Below are positions 7,921 through 14,950 of a DNA stretch of 34,879 bases, one piece after another; position 1 is the stretch's first letter; the number at the start of each line of letters is the position of its first letter. This DNA is from Candidatus Woesebacteria bacterium (GTDB taxonomy: Bacteria; Patescibacteriota; Microgenomatia; UBA1400; UBA1396), in NCBI GenBank assembly GCA_021208605.1, contig JAJOJK010000011.1, positions 1 through 34,879 on the forward strand, given 5' to 3'. Below the pieces are notes generated by a model. It was not told the origin of the DNA, did no database searches, and was given only the letters and a program-made list of their open reading frames with translations. The translations under genes and the position numbers were made by a program.

Positions 7921-8160
7921 ATGCGTAAAGGAAAGGTCTATACCTATGATCCTTTGCGTGGTGTGCAGCGCCTAGAAGGATTGCCGCCACCTGAAGATGT
8001 CGATTTTGAAATTTCGACAAACGGTAATGAATGGTTGGTGTTTGATCGTAAAACCTCTGTGAGAACGAGCTTTTCTCGGCGTGGGTTTACCTTTGAATCG
8101 CAAGTTCGCTCGCTGGCTTTACTGCTTCCGAAAAAGGAGTACATAGCACTCATAACGTAG
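7921..8160 (+). CDS. Hypothetical protein, 79 aa
   Basis: Not recognised. MRKGKVYTYDPLRGVQRLEGLPPPEDVDFEIS... is a basic, soluble small protein. Start 7921 is uncertain: GTG 7906 in the same frame is possible and no clear ribosome-binding site is seen. A perfect 8-bp hairpin follows the stop by 16 nt, as expected for a transcribed unit. Support is moderate because an opposite-strand frame overlaps its 5' part. Confidence 0.4.
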   Translation: MRKGKVYTYDPLRGVQRLEGLPPPEDVDFEISTNGNEWLVFDRKTSVRTSFSRRGFTFESQVRSLALLLPKKEYIALIT

Positions 8161-8176
8161 AGTCACGAACGTATTC

Positions 8177-8201
8177 GCCCTGCGGCTTTTGGTCGCAGGG
8201 C
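8177..8201. terminator. Hairpin between convergent genes
   Basis: GCCCTGCG (8177-8184) pairs perfectly with CGCAGGGC (8194-8201) around a 9-nt loop. It lies between the stop of the + gene at 8160 and the stop of the - gene at 8222, so it could end transcripts from either side. No strong T-run follows in either direction. Confidence 0.6.
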
Positions 8202-8221
8202 AACCAACTCGTTATTTGAAA

Positions 8222-8464
8222 TTAAATAGTCGGCACGAAGCCGAACATCAAGTAAATCAACCCACCACAGAGGATTAAAAAGAGGAAGAGGGCCCCAAGG
8301 CCAGACTTGAGATTGGCGGACTGTTTGTGGTAGTCCGTGGTGTCGGTGGAGGCAATAATGACGATGGCAATCAAAAACCAGATACCAGCGCGCAGGAAAA
8401 TCGAGCCGACGCTATCGAACTTGAAGAGCCACTGAATGGCGTTGGAGATGGTTTCGCTGTTCAT
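8222..8464 (-). CDS. Small membrane protein, 80 aa, two TM segments
   Basis: Two hydrophobic helices (IFLRAGIWFLIAIVIIAS and LGALFLFLILCGGLIYLMFG) are joined by a short polar loop (TDTTDYHKQSANLKS). I recognise no family. A TATACT hexamer ends 7 nt before the ATG at 8464, supporting the start as the first codon of a leaderless mRNA. It is divergent from the tRNA-Leu gene. Confidence 0.6.
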   Translation of the reverse strand: MNSETISNAIQWLFKFDSVGSIFLRAGIWFLIAIVIIASTDTTDYHKQSANLKSGLGALFLFLILCGGLIYLMFGFVPTI

Positions 8465-8471
8465 TTCGTCC

Positions 8472-8477
8472 AGTATA
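8472..8477 (-). promoter_or_regulatory. -10 hexamer TATACT of the small membrane protein
   Basis: TATACT on the - strand with 7 nt to the ATG; no Shine-Dalgarno lies between. Confidence 0.45.
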
Positions 8478-8493
8478 ACAGTTTAGAGAGTGG

Positions 8494-8499
8494 TAGAAT
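8494..8499 (+). promoter_or_regulatory. -10 hexamer TAGAAT upstream of tRNA-Leu
   Basis: TAGAAT lies 25 nt before the mature 5' end of the tRNA, leaving a short 5' leader for RNase P removal. No convincing -35 is seen. Confidence 0.4.
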
Positions 8500-8524
8500 A
8501 CTCCCTACTGTTCCAAAACAGCAC

Positions 8525-8609
8525 GCCACGGTGGCGGAACTGGCAGACGCGCGGGACTCAAAATCCCGTTCCCCATAAAGGAGTGTGGGTTCGATTCCCA
8601 CCCGTGGCA
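8525..8609 (+). tRNA. tRNA-Leu, anticodon CAA
   Basis: The acceptor stem GCCACGG (8525-8531) pairs with CCGTGGC (8602-8608), with discriminator A. The D-arm is of the GGCGGAACTGGCAGAC type, the anticodon stem CGGGA / TCCCG holds the loop CTCAAAA (anticodon CAA, reading UUG), a long class II variable arm follows, and the T-arm is GTGGG-TTCGATT-CCCAC. The long variable arm and discriminator A fit leucine. CCA is not encoded. A T-run hairpin terminator follows 11 nt later. Confidence 0.96.
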
Positions 8610-8619
8610 CAGAAAAATG

Positions 8620-8644
8620 CAGGCACGAGAGTGTCTGTTTTTTT
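8620..8644 (+). terminator. Rho-independent terminator of tRNA-Leu
   Basis: CAGGCAC (8620-8626), loop GAGA, and GTGTCTG (8631-8637) form a 7-bp stem with one G-U pair, followed by seven T. The next 160 nt to 8806 hold nothing I can support. Confidence 0.8.
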
Positions 8645-8806
8645 AGGGGTTACGGTTTGGGAGCGAATCTGGCGAACAGAGTCGTGATTCTCATCTACAT
8701 CTATCTCAATCGAGAAGAGTACACCTGTAAATGCTGCGTTTCTTCGCCATACAGGGAAACAGGCAAGTGGAATTGGTAGTAAAAGAGTTCTTGAGCCGAG
8801 TTGCCT

Positions 8807-9340
8807 TTAAACTAGGGTATCTGGCTGAACAAGCGTCAGCGGGACATGATCGAGCTTATGATTTCTCAACACAGCCATGAGTGCTAACTTGTTTTGCGGT
8901 CTCTCCACTGTAGGAAGAAAAAGATAGTGAGAGGCTAATATCCCCTGGCGAGCAGTTTTTTGTGTTCCAGAAAACAGTATGGGAAGAAGAGTCTCTGGAT
9001 GCACGGTTAAGATACTGGAATACGGAAACAGGTGGCCTCTGGAAGGATTCCAGCGGTATTCATGAGCGAACTGTTTTTTCATGATTTCTGGATAGTTATT
9101 TTTCCCTTGCAATAAATTCATTTGTTGAGAAAGAATTGGATCACGACGTTCATTCTTAGCAAGAAACCTTCGTGTGCCTTCAATTGCAAACATCGCATAA
9201 GCCCGAACCAGCACGTCTTCTGGCAAATCGTCTGTTCTTCGCTCGGTATGTGTTGTTTGAGAGTCTGGAAATCTTTCCTGCGAGTTTGCACGCGCAACAA
9301 TATCAGAAAAGTTGATTATTTTTTCATTTTCACTACTCAT
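8807..9340 (-). CDS. Hypothetical protein, 177 aa
   Basis: Not recognised. MSSENEKIINFSDIVARAN opens a soluble, charged protein with a helical middle (VLVRAYAMFAIEGTRRFLAKNERRDP) and a C-terminal half of mixed character. The ATG at 9340 is chosen over the in-frame codon at 9361 because TATAAT (9350-9355 on the complement) lies 9 nt upstream of it, and the longer form would begin upstream of the predicted mRNA start. Confidence 0.55.
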   Translation of the reverse strand: MSSENEKIINFSDIVARANSQERFPDSQTTHTERRTDDLPEDVLVRAYAMFAIEGTRRFLAKNERRDPILSQQMNLLQGKNNYPEIMKKQFAHEYRWNPSRGHLFPYSSILTVHPETLLPILFSGTQKTARQGILASHYLFLPTVERPQNKLALMAVLRNHKLDHVPLTLVQPDTLV

Positions 9341-9349
9341 TGGTGACGT

Positions 9350-9355
9350 ATTATA
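9350..9355 (-). promoter_or_regulatory. -10 hexamer TATAAT of the 177-aa gene
   Basis: A perfect TATAAT on the - strand with 9 nt to the ATG at 9340 and no Shine-Dalgarno between. Confidence 0.5.
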
Positions 9356-9367
9356 TCGCAAAAAACG

Positions 9368-9814
9368 CTAAGATAGCCACCAAATCACCACCCACAAAAT
9401 AACTTGCGGAGTTAACCCAACCAAGATTTTGGGTGTTGAGTGGTGAAAGTACCCATGAAACTCATTAATTGGCTTGAGGAAGGCCGGTTCCCATTTTAAG
9501 AAATTACGCGGAGCTTCCAAAAAATCAGGTACTAATCCCAAGAACGCACCGATCCAGGCTGCCCAGTGAATACCAGGATAACCCAGTTGGAAAATGAAGA
9601 GGAGCAGTACAAAACTGATTCCCAACTCCACGAACTCCATAATGATGGCGTGGTGGCGTTTTCGTTTGCCGGAACTCAGACCAGTACCGACATCCCAGTG
9701 CGGGAACCAGTCCTGAAAGTAGTGCGAGGCAAAGACCGCTGGTACGTAGAGAACCGGATGTTGCAGCGTGGTGGCGAGAAAGGCGCCCGTAAGTGTATGC
9801 GATATTGATAACAT
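9368..9814 (-). CDS. Membrane-bound metal-dependent hydrolase-like protein (YdjM/DUF457-like)
   Basis: A 148-aa membrane protein rich in His and Asp at membrane edges: ISHTLTGAF at the N-terminus, FASHYFQDWFPHWD, KRKRHHAII, LVPDFLEAP and FHGYFHHSTP. Hydrophobic helices lie at about residues 15-30, 62-78, 83-97 and 130-147. The spacing of SH, DxxPH and HH motifs resembles the YdjM/DUF457 family of inner-membrane putative metal-dependent hydrolases. The substrate is unknown. Its ATG is 19 nt from the lgt ATG in divergent orientation, and both share one -10 region. Confidence 0.6.
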   Translation of the reverse strand: MLSISHTLTGAFLATTLQHPVLYVPAVFASHYFQDWFPHWDVGTGLSSGKRKRHHAIIMEFVELGISFVLLLFIFQLGYPGIHWAAWIGAFLGLVPDFLEAPRNFLKWEPAFLKPINEFHGYFHHSTPKILVGLTPQVILWVVIWWLS

Positions 9815-9819
9815 GCTCC

Positions 9820-9827
9820 GTTATACT
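9820..9827. promoter_or_regulatory. Overlapping divergent -10 elements of lgt and the DUF457-like gene
   Basis: The eight bases GTTATACT give TATACT on the + strand (9822-9827, 6 nt before the lgt ATG at 9834) and TATAAC on the - strand (9820-9825, 5 nt before the ATG at 9814). One symmetric -10 could drive both genes as leaderless mRNAs. Confidence 0.5.
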
Positions 9828-9833
9828 ATCACT

Positions 9834-10667
9834 ATGTTCGGTATTTCGGCCAGCTTAGCGCAAGCACTTGGATGGGGGCGAGTTCTCCTTGGATGGAGTG
9901 CTGTGCTTATCGCTATCATCGGTGGACTCTATTTTTTCTGGCGCAAGGCGAGAGAAGAGCACTTTGAGCTGATGGAAGCTTTCGATGGCATTGTGTGGTC
10001 GGCGATACTTGGAATTTTCAGCGCCCGGATCGGATATATTGTTTTGCATTTTGATCAGTTTGGCTGGCGAGTATTGCGCTGGATGGCGCTGGATGGCTAT
10101 CCAGGTTTGTGGGGTATTTTGGGTTTAGCGGTAGCTTTTGGGGTGCTGTATCGTTGGGCGAAGCAACAGAAACAAGATCTCTGGGAAGTATGGGATTTTT
10201 ACAGTATTTTGCTCGCCTGGTACATGGGTTGGTATTGGTTGTCTCGCTTCTTTTTTGGTGCTGCCGCTGGGAGACCAACCTCACTTCCATGGGGGATCGT
10301 GTTCCCGCAGCGGGTAGAACCGGCACACCCAGTACAAATCTATGCTGCAGTCGTCTATATAGCTTTATTTGCTTATCTCTGGTGGGTTGAGCCGAAGTAT
10401 AGGTTTTTCTTGTGGTACCGTTCCAAAAAACGCACCGCTAAAACTGGATACTTGTTTTCATTCTTTGTAATTGTGAGTGGTTTACTTGGGTTTGGATTGA
10501 GTTTTGTGCAGTATCCATTTTGGCTCGTGTGGGATGTCGATATAAACCAACTACTTAGTGTTCTTCTGTTCTTTGTAGGTGGTGTGTTACTCTATATTCG
10601 TTCCGGCCGGACATTTTTCATGACAAAATCGAAAGAACGAGGAGGACCGAATGAATCACTTAAGTGA
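9834..10667 (+). CDS. lgt: Prolipoprotein diacylglyceryl transferase
   Basis: Integral membrane enzyme that moves the diacylglyceryl group from phosphatidylglycerol to the lipobox Cys of prolipoproteins, the first step of lipoprotein maturation. About seven hydrophobic helices are visible. Conserved pieces are IFSARIGYIVLHF, DGYPGLWGILG, GRPTSLPWGI and the signature HPVQIYAAVVY (usual form HPTQLYE). ATG 9834 (MFGISASLAQALG) is chosen because TATACT ends 6 nt before it; the in-frame starts at 9813 and 9768 lie upstream of or inside the promoter. The 3' end overlaps the DksA-like gene by 17 nt, and lspA follows, so both steps of lipoprotein processing are in one operon. Confidence 0.92.
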   Translation: MFGISASLAQALGWGRVLLGWSAVLIAIIGGLYFFWRKAREEHFELMEAFDGIVWSAILGIFSARIGYIVLHFDQFGWRVLRWMALDGYPGLWGILGLAVAFGVLYRWAKQQKQDLWEVWDFYSILLAWYMGWYWLSRFFFGAAAGRPTSLPWGIVFPQRVEPAHPVQIYAAVVYIALFAYLWWVEPKYRFFLWYRSKKRTAKTGYLFSFFVIVSGLLGFGLSFVQYPFWLVWDVDINQLLSVLLFFVGGVLLYIRSGRTFFMTKSKERGGPNESLK

Positions 10668-11016
10668 TGAACAAATTGCTGAATTGCGTAAACAACTCGA
10701 ACATCGTTTGGCAAGTTTAGCTGATTATCAAATGGATATCGATGAGAGCGATCCCGCTCGTGATATGAATCGGGGAGAGTATAACGAATCTGGTGAAGAT
10801 GCAATCGAAAACTACGAAATGCTGGAGGCTGATAGTCTGTCATCCGCCGCTGGAGAAATGATTGCTGAGATCAAAGCAGCCTTGGACCGCATGGGAGAGG
10901 GCACGTATGGCCTCGACGAAGAAACCGGTGAGCCAATTCCATTTGCGCGTTTGCAGTTATTGCCAGAAGCTCGCACGAATGTCGAAAATGCCCACGACGA
11001 CGAAGACGACGAGTAG
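10651..11016 (+). CDS. DksA/TraR-like protein lacking the zinc-finger cysteines
   Basis: A 121-aa acidic protein with an N-terminal coiled-coil helix pair (LSDEQIAELRKQLEHRLASLADYQ) and ESGEDAIENYEM where DksA-type proteins carry the coiled-coil tip. A C-terminal segment (MGEGTYGLDEETGEPIPFARLQLLPEA) aligns with the C4 zinc-finger region YGxCexCGexIpxxRLxaxPxa. All four zinc-ligand Cys positions are replaced (by D, T, N and N). DksA-family proteins bind the RNA polymerase secondary channel; that role is inferred only from similarity. The start has AGGAGG 8 nt upstream, inside the 3' end of lgt. Confidence 0.75.
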   Translation: MNHLSDEQIAELRKQLEHRLASLADYQMDIDESDPARDMNRGEYNESGEDAIENYEMLEADSLSSAAGEMIAEIKAALDRMGEGTYGLDEETGEPIPFARLQLLPEARTNVENAHDDEDDE

Positions 11017-11428
11017 GACTCGCCGCCAGGTTCAGTATGTCACTTTCTTTGTTGGCGTGCTGGCTGTTGATCAACTGACAAAATTTTTTTCTCCGACGTT
11101 TGTCTTAAATACCGGAATATCCTTTGCCTTGCTGTCAGAGATCGTAGTGGGGCCAGTTTTGTTTGTATTTCTTGCGCTTGGTGCTTGGGTGAGTTGGCGC
11201 TGGTTGCGGGTGCCAGCATGGTCGCATGCGGTCTTTTGGGCAGCGGCATTTTCCAATGTGCTGGATAGATTTGTTTTTGGCGGAGTGCGAGATATCTGGA
11301 AGTTGCCTTTTGTGCCACTGCGCAATAACTTTGCCGACTGGGTAATTGCCCTCGTGGCACTCTACTGGATGTGGTATCTTTACCGTCAGGAGAACGTAGA
11401 GGAAATCGATGTTACCAAAGACGCTTGA
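10988..11428 (+). CDS. lspA: Lipoprotein signal peptidase (signal peptidase II)
   Basis: Membrane aspartic protease that cleaves diacylglycerylated prolipoproteins. Visible motifs are AVDQLTKF (TM1 end), VLNTGISFALLS (family NxGxxF), and the catalytic pair in AAFSNVLDRFVFGGVRDIW and NNFADWVIA. About 146 residues with four membrane helices is normal. ATG 10988 and ATG 10979 both overlap the end of the DksA-like gene; either puts basic residues before TM1, whereas the open frame back to 10862 is too long for the family. The stop TGA lies inside the next gene. Operon partner lgt supplies its substrate. Confidence 0.9.
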   Translation: MPTTTKTTSRTRRQVQYVTFFVGVLAVDQLTKFFSPTFVLNTGISFALLSEIVVGPVLFVFLALGAWVSWRWLRVPAWSHAVFWAAAFSNVLDRFVFGGVRDIWKLPFVPLRNNFADWVIALVALYWMWYLYRQENVEEIDVTKDA

Positions 11429-12237
11429 ACCGACCATTTTACTGGAAAACGAACACGTGCTGGTGTTGAATAAGCCGGCGGGCGTAGTCGTCAATCGGGC
11501 GAGTTCGGTGAAGGTATCCACTTTGCAGGACTGGGTTGAGGCCTATTTGCAAGCTGATCCCGTTTGGCAACGTGATCGGGCCGTGGACCAAATATTTGCT
11601 GAACGATCCGGTATGGTGCATCGCATAGACAAGGATACTAGCGGTGCCATTCTGTTTGCCAAACAGGCTGTGGCCATGCACGATCTCATGCGACAGTTTA
11701 AAGAACGCACCGTGCAGAAAACGTATGTCGCTTTAGTGCATGGACATTTGCCGACACACGAAGGTATTGTCCGAGCTCCCATCGTGCGTCATCCCAAATC
11801 GCGTGAGCGGTTTACGGTCGGAGAGGGTGGGCGACCGAGCGAGACATACTACAAAGTGAAAAAAGAGTTTTCATCCATAAATATTGAAAAACTTCTGCAA
11901 GAGAACAAAAAAAGTGAACATCCCATTCGGGCGCTCGAAAAAGAGATAAAGGTCTACGAGGGCGGTTTTACTTTGGTGGAGTTTAGCGCCCAAAACAGGA
12001 CGTACGCATCAAATTCGGGTCCATATGCAATTCTTGCACCATCCGCTGGTTGGTGATGAGCGCTACACTGGTCGTCGCCGGTCACGCTTAGATGCTTTGT
12101 GGTGTTCGCGCCAGTTTTTGCACGCGGCGTCAGTTACCTTCAGTTTGCCTGAAGAAGGTTCAGCCGAGAAGCGTGTGACCGTGGAAGCGCCGTTGGCGGG
12201 AGATCTGCAGATGAGTTTAGAGATGCTCAGTATATAA
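11409..12237 (+). CDS. RluA-family 23S rRNA pseudouridine synthase (RluD-like), one apparent frameshift
   Basis: Converts uridine to pseudouridine in structured RNA. The catalytic Asp motif is GMVHRIDKDTSGAILFAK (family HRLDxxTSG); ILLENEHVLVLNKPAGV is the usual start of the catalytic domain. No N-terminal S4 domain is present. The frame breaks at about 11989. After LVEFSA the product continues one base further on as KTGRTHQIRVHMQFLHHPLVGDERYTG, a hallmark block, and ends at 12237. Removing one C from the CCC at 11989-11991 restores a 275-aa protein of normal family layout. The start overlaps the lspA end by 20 nt (translational coupling). rluD is often next to lspA in bacteria. Confidence 0.88.
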
Positions 12238-12238
12238 T
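12233..12238 (+). promoter_or_regulatory. -10 hexamer TATAAT of the 230-aa gene
   Basis: A perfect TATAAT, sharing bases with the TAA stop of the pseudouridine synthase gene, 8 nt before ATG 12247. Confidence 0.5.
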
Positions 12239-12246
12239 GTGGCCAT

Positions 12247-12939
12247 ATGCAGCTGCAGCACATTCAAATCGCTTTATTTCCGGAACAACCTTTTGCGCCA
12301 CAGTGGACACTCCTTAATACTCAATTGAATGAACATTTCCAATTGAGTGGAAATACGCAACTGCTCAGCATTGAAAATTTACCCGCTGATTTTCCCCGTA
12401 TTACTGCTGAAAACGATGATATGGCATTTATATTCTCCGCAGAAAAACTCAGCGTGTATTGGAAAGCAAGAGAGAATACGTTGCCTGGCGGAATACTTGA
12501 GGACCTGAGGACTATTCTCGATATACTCCGTCAGCTCGCCCCAGAAGCTCGATACTGGCGGATGGGATACATTGCGGCTTTTTCGTATGCTACTCCAAAT
12601 CCGCATGAGTTTATTTTTGAACACTTTTATGGCGATACTGTGCGGGATGTCGAGGGTTTTTCGCGAGAAAGCGATATGGCGACAGTTACATTCCGTCGTT
12701 CTTACGAAGAGTTGCAGAATGTTGATATCAATACGTTTTTTAAATTTACCGCTGGAGAACGCAATGTGGCGATAGAGTTCGATATGAACACCACACCGTC
12801 AGCGAATAATCGAGAGCGCGTGACGCACTTTACCAGAAGAGAAATTCGACAGTTTTTTGAAATCGCCCAGGAAGAAATCAACAGAGAAAACTTTTCCCGT
12901 TACTTTGCAATTGATGAATTGAGCGCTGAGGGAGCATAA
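12247..12939 (+). CDS. Hypothetical protein, 230 aa
   Basis: Not recognised with confidence. MQLQHIQIALFPEQPF begins a soluble mixed alpha/beta protein, with EDLRTILDILRQLAPEARYWRMGYIAAF in the middle and a charged C-terminal helix (REIRQFFEIAQEEINRENFSRYF). The general pattern of a proteobacterial-type TIGR04255 protein came to mind, but I cannot confirm it. TATAAT 8 nt upstream fixes the start. The membrane/coiled-coil protein follows after 2 nt, so the two are expressed together and may act together. Confidence 0.55.
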   Translation: MQLQHIQIALFPEQPFAPQWTLLNTQLNEHFQLSGNTQLLSIENLPADFPRITAENDDMAFIFSAEKLSVYWKARENTLPGGILEDLRTILDILRQLAPEARYWRMGYIAAFSYATPNPHEFIFEHFYGDTVRDVEGFSRESDMATVTFRRSYEELQNVDINTFFKFTAGERNVAIEFDMNTTPSANNRERVTHFTRREIRQFFEIAQEEINRENFSRYFAIDELSAEGA

Positions 12940-12941
12940 CA

Positions 12942-13751
12942 ATGGAAGGTTCCGGGCAGGGAAGTTCATCACATTCGCACTCGCACAGGCATATACCACC
13001 TTCTATTGGTGGAGGAAGTTATTCGCATGGAAGTTCTTTTCACACCACAGTTGGGAGTAGTACTAGCTCCATGCGTTCACCTGATGGTTTTGGTGAGACG
13101 AGTATTTCTGGTGGTGTGGCTTCTTCTCAACAAATTGAACCTCGTATAGAAGAATATATTCGTGAAGTCAATGAAAAAATATGGCGTGAGACTAATGATA
13201 AACTCGACAATTTTAAGAAGAAGCAATCCACAATAGAGAAAAATATCCAGGATCTTTCTCGTCTTTCTGATGAGTACAGCGAAGCTTCTGAAAAATATAA
13301 AAAAGATTTAAAAGAGTATTCATCGGCGCGAAAAGATATTATTTCAACGCTGGGAATCTTAACAGCAGTATTTGCTTTTCTCGTAGTTGAATTTTCAATT
13401 TTTAATACTGTTGGAAATTTTGCGGCGGCACTTGGACAGAGCTTAGTTTTGCTTGGTTCTTTGTTATTGTTTGCACTCTTTCTTCGTTTACCAATGAGCA
13501 CACTGAAAATGGAAAACTGGCTCTCTTCGTTGAAGGTATATTGGCTGCCTTTAGTCCTTATTCTTGTCGGAAGTTGCATCGTCGTATTCTGGGGCCAAAG
13601 CAAACAAGAACGAGTCTGTGCTCAGGCTATTCAGTATCTGGATCCAGATCCACAGTGGCTGTGGGAAAATTGTAATGTTCGGATACGGTTGCCAAATGAA
13701 GATTTGCCCGCCAGGTCGCTGGAGAGAGTTCAGCAGAATAGTTCCCGTTAG
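12942..13751 (+). CDS. Membrane protein with Ser/His/Gly-rich N-terminus and coiled coil
   Basis: The 269-aa product has three parts. Residues 1-65 are low-complexity Ser/His/Gly (SSSHSHSHRHIPPSIGGGSYSH). Residues 66-130 form a charged coiled coil (EYIREVNEKIWRETNDKLDN, then KKQSTIEKNIQDLSRL). Residues 132-215 hold three hydrophobic helices (ISTLGILTAVFAFLVVEF, SLVLLGSLLLFALFL, WLPLVLILVGSCIVVFW). A polar tail with two Cys follows. The His-rich start could bind metal; that is a guess. The coiled-coil-plus-helices layout resembles small membrane accessory proteins without an assigned function. It starts 2 nt after the previous gene and is convergent with queA. Confidence 0.6.
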   Translation: MEGSGQGSSSHSHSHRHIPPSIGGGSYSHGSSFHTTVGSSTSSMRSPDGFGETSISGGVASSQQIEPRIEEYIREVNEKIWRETNDKLDNFKKKQSTIEKNIQDLSRLSDEYSEASEKYKKDLKEYSSARKDIISTLGILTAVFAFLVVEFSIFNTVGNFAAALGQSLVLLGSLLLFALFLRLPMSTLKMENWLSSLKVYWLPLVLILVGSCIVVFWGQSKQERVCAQAIQYLDPDPQWLWENCNVRIRLPNEDLPARSLERVQQNSSR

Positions 13752-13771
13752 CTTACAAATTAGCTTACAAA
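13748..13771. repeat. 12-bp tandem duplication across two convergent stop codons
   Basis: TTAGCTTACAAA occurs twice in direct succession (13748-13759, 13760-13771). The first copy contains the TAG stop of the + gene, the second the TAA stop (read on -) of queA. Confidence 0.8.
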
Positions 13772-14853
13772 ATAAGCATCGCATCGCCAAAGCTAAAGAA
13801 GCGATATTTTTCGGCGATTGCCGTTTGGTAGGCTTGGCCAATGAGTGAGCTCGAGAAATCAACAAACGGTTCATCGGTTTGTGGCGCACTGGCAAACGCT
13901 GAGACGAGCATTAACAAAGTGGATTCCGGCAGATGGAAATTTGTAATCATGGCGTCGCAGACCTGGAATTGGTAGGGTGGGTAGACATAGAGTTCGGTTT
14001 CTTTGGCTTCAGCGCGAACTTGGCCGACACCGTTTTCGGTGAAGGCAGCGGACTCGAGAGTTCGCATGGAGGTGGTTCCCACCGCGACCACGCGTTTGCC
14101 AGCGCTCTTGACAGCATTTATTCTTTCAGCAGCTTTTGGCGTAACTTCGTACCACTCGCTGTGCATTTTGTGCTCAGTAATGTCATCGACTTTGACGGGC
14201 AGAAATGTGCCCAAACCAACGTGCAGGGTGACCTCAACGACGTCGATCCCTTTTTCGGCGAGAGCGGCGAATACGTCCGGCGTAAAGTGGAGACCGGCCG
14301 TCGGGGCTGCTGCGGAACCCGCGTGTTTGGCAAAAATGGTTTGGTAGCGGTCTGGATCACCAACAAAGGCTTCGATGTAGGGTGGAGTCGGGATTTCACC
14401 GAGGGCGTCGAGAGCATGCAGGAGTTCAGGACCGCGCAGCGATGTTTTTACCAGGCGCGTGTATCCCTCGTCTTCCACACAGGTGAGCGTGAGTGTCTGA
14501 TCTGGTGATTTTCCTGAAGAAAAGTGGACCGTTTGACCAACTTTGAGGCCCGGTTTTGTGAGGGCTTGCCAGACTTCGTGGTCGCTTTCTAGAGATATTT
14601 GTTTGGTGAGGAGCACCTCAATTTTGCCACCAGTGTCTTTTTGGCCGTGCAATCGTACGGGAAGCACTTTGGTGTTGTTCACCACGAGTAAGTCACCAGA
14701 AGAGAGGAGAGTAGGGAGGTCATAAAAGTGTTGGTGCGAGAATTGTTTGGTCTGGCGATCAACGACCAAGAGACGGGAGTGATCGCGCGGTTCGACTGGG
14801 GTTTGCGCGATGAGTTCTGGTGGCAGGTCGTAATGAAAGTCAGAGAGTTGCAT
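13765..14853 (-). CDS. queA: S-adenosylmethionine:tRNA ribosyltransferase-isomerase
   Basis: Transfers and isomerises the ribosyl group of SAM onto 7-aminomethyl-7-deazaguanine in tRNA, giving epoxyqueuosine. Family motifs are present: MQLSDFHYDLPPELIAQTP at the start, RDHSRLLVVDR, LVVNNTKVLPVRLHG, AAPTAGLHFT, TLHVGLGTFLPV, TTSMRTLES and FQVCDAMITNFHLPESTLLMLVSAF. At 362 aa from ATG 14853 it has normal length. That start is supported by TATAAT 6 nt upstream; the in-frame Met at 14883 lies beyond the promoter. tgt is 1.2 kb away on the other strand. The stop lies in a 12-bp duplication. Confidence 0.96.
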   Translation of the reverse strand: MQLSDFHYDLPPELIAQTPVEPRDHSRLLVVDRQTKQFSHQHFYDLPTLLSSGDLLVVNNTKVLPVRLHGQKDTGGKIEVLLTKQISLESDHEVWQALTKPGLKVGQTVHFSSGKSPDQTLTLTCVEDEGYTRLVKTSLRGPELLHALDALGEIPTPPYIEAFVGDPDRYQTIFAKHAGSAAAPTAGLHFTPDVFAALAEKGIDVVEVTLHVGLGTFLPVKVDDITEHKMHSEWYEVTPKAAERINAVKSAGKRVVAVGTTSMRTLESAAFTENGVGQVRAEAKETELYVYPPYQFQVCDAMITNFHLPESTLLMLVSAFASAPQTDEPFVDFSSSLIGQAYQTAIAEKYRFFSFGDAMLIL

Positions 14854-14859
14854 GCGGAG

Positions 14860-14865
14860 ATTATA
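14860..14865 (-). promoter_or_regulatory. -10 hexamer TATAAT of queA
   Basis: A perfect TATAAT on the - strand, 6 nt before the ATG at 14853. Confidence 0.5.
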
Positions 14866-14950
14866 CCGCAGCATTCTTACCACATTCTTATATGCCTTTT
14901 GTTACCCTAGAGAAAAGGGCAGAGGAGTTTTTTGCCCGTGGAAGGAGACA

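Noticed and set aside
7769-8020. Opposite-strand coding region overlapping the end of dnaB
   Set aside because: It overlaps the conserved dnaB 3' end, has no promoter or ribosome-binding site, and looks like a shadow frame.
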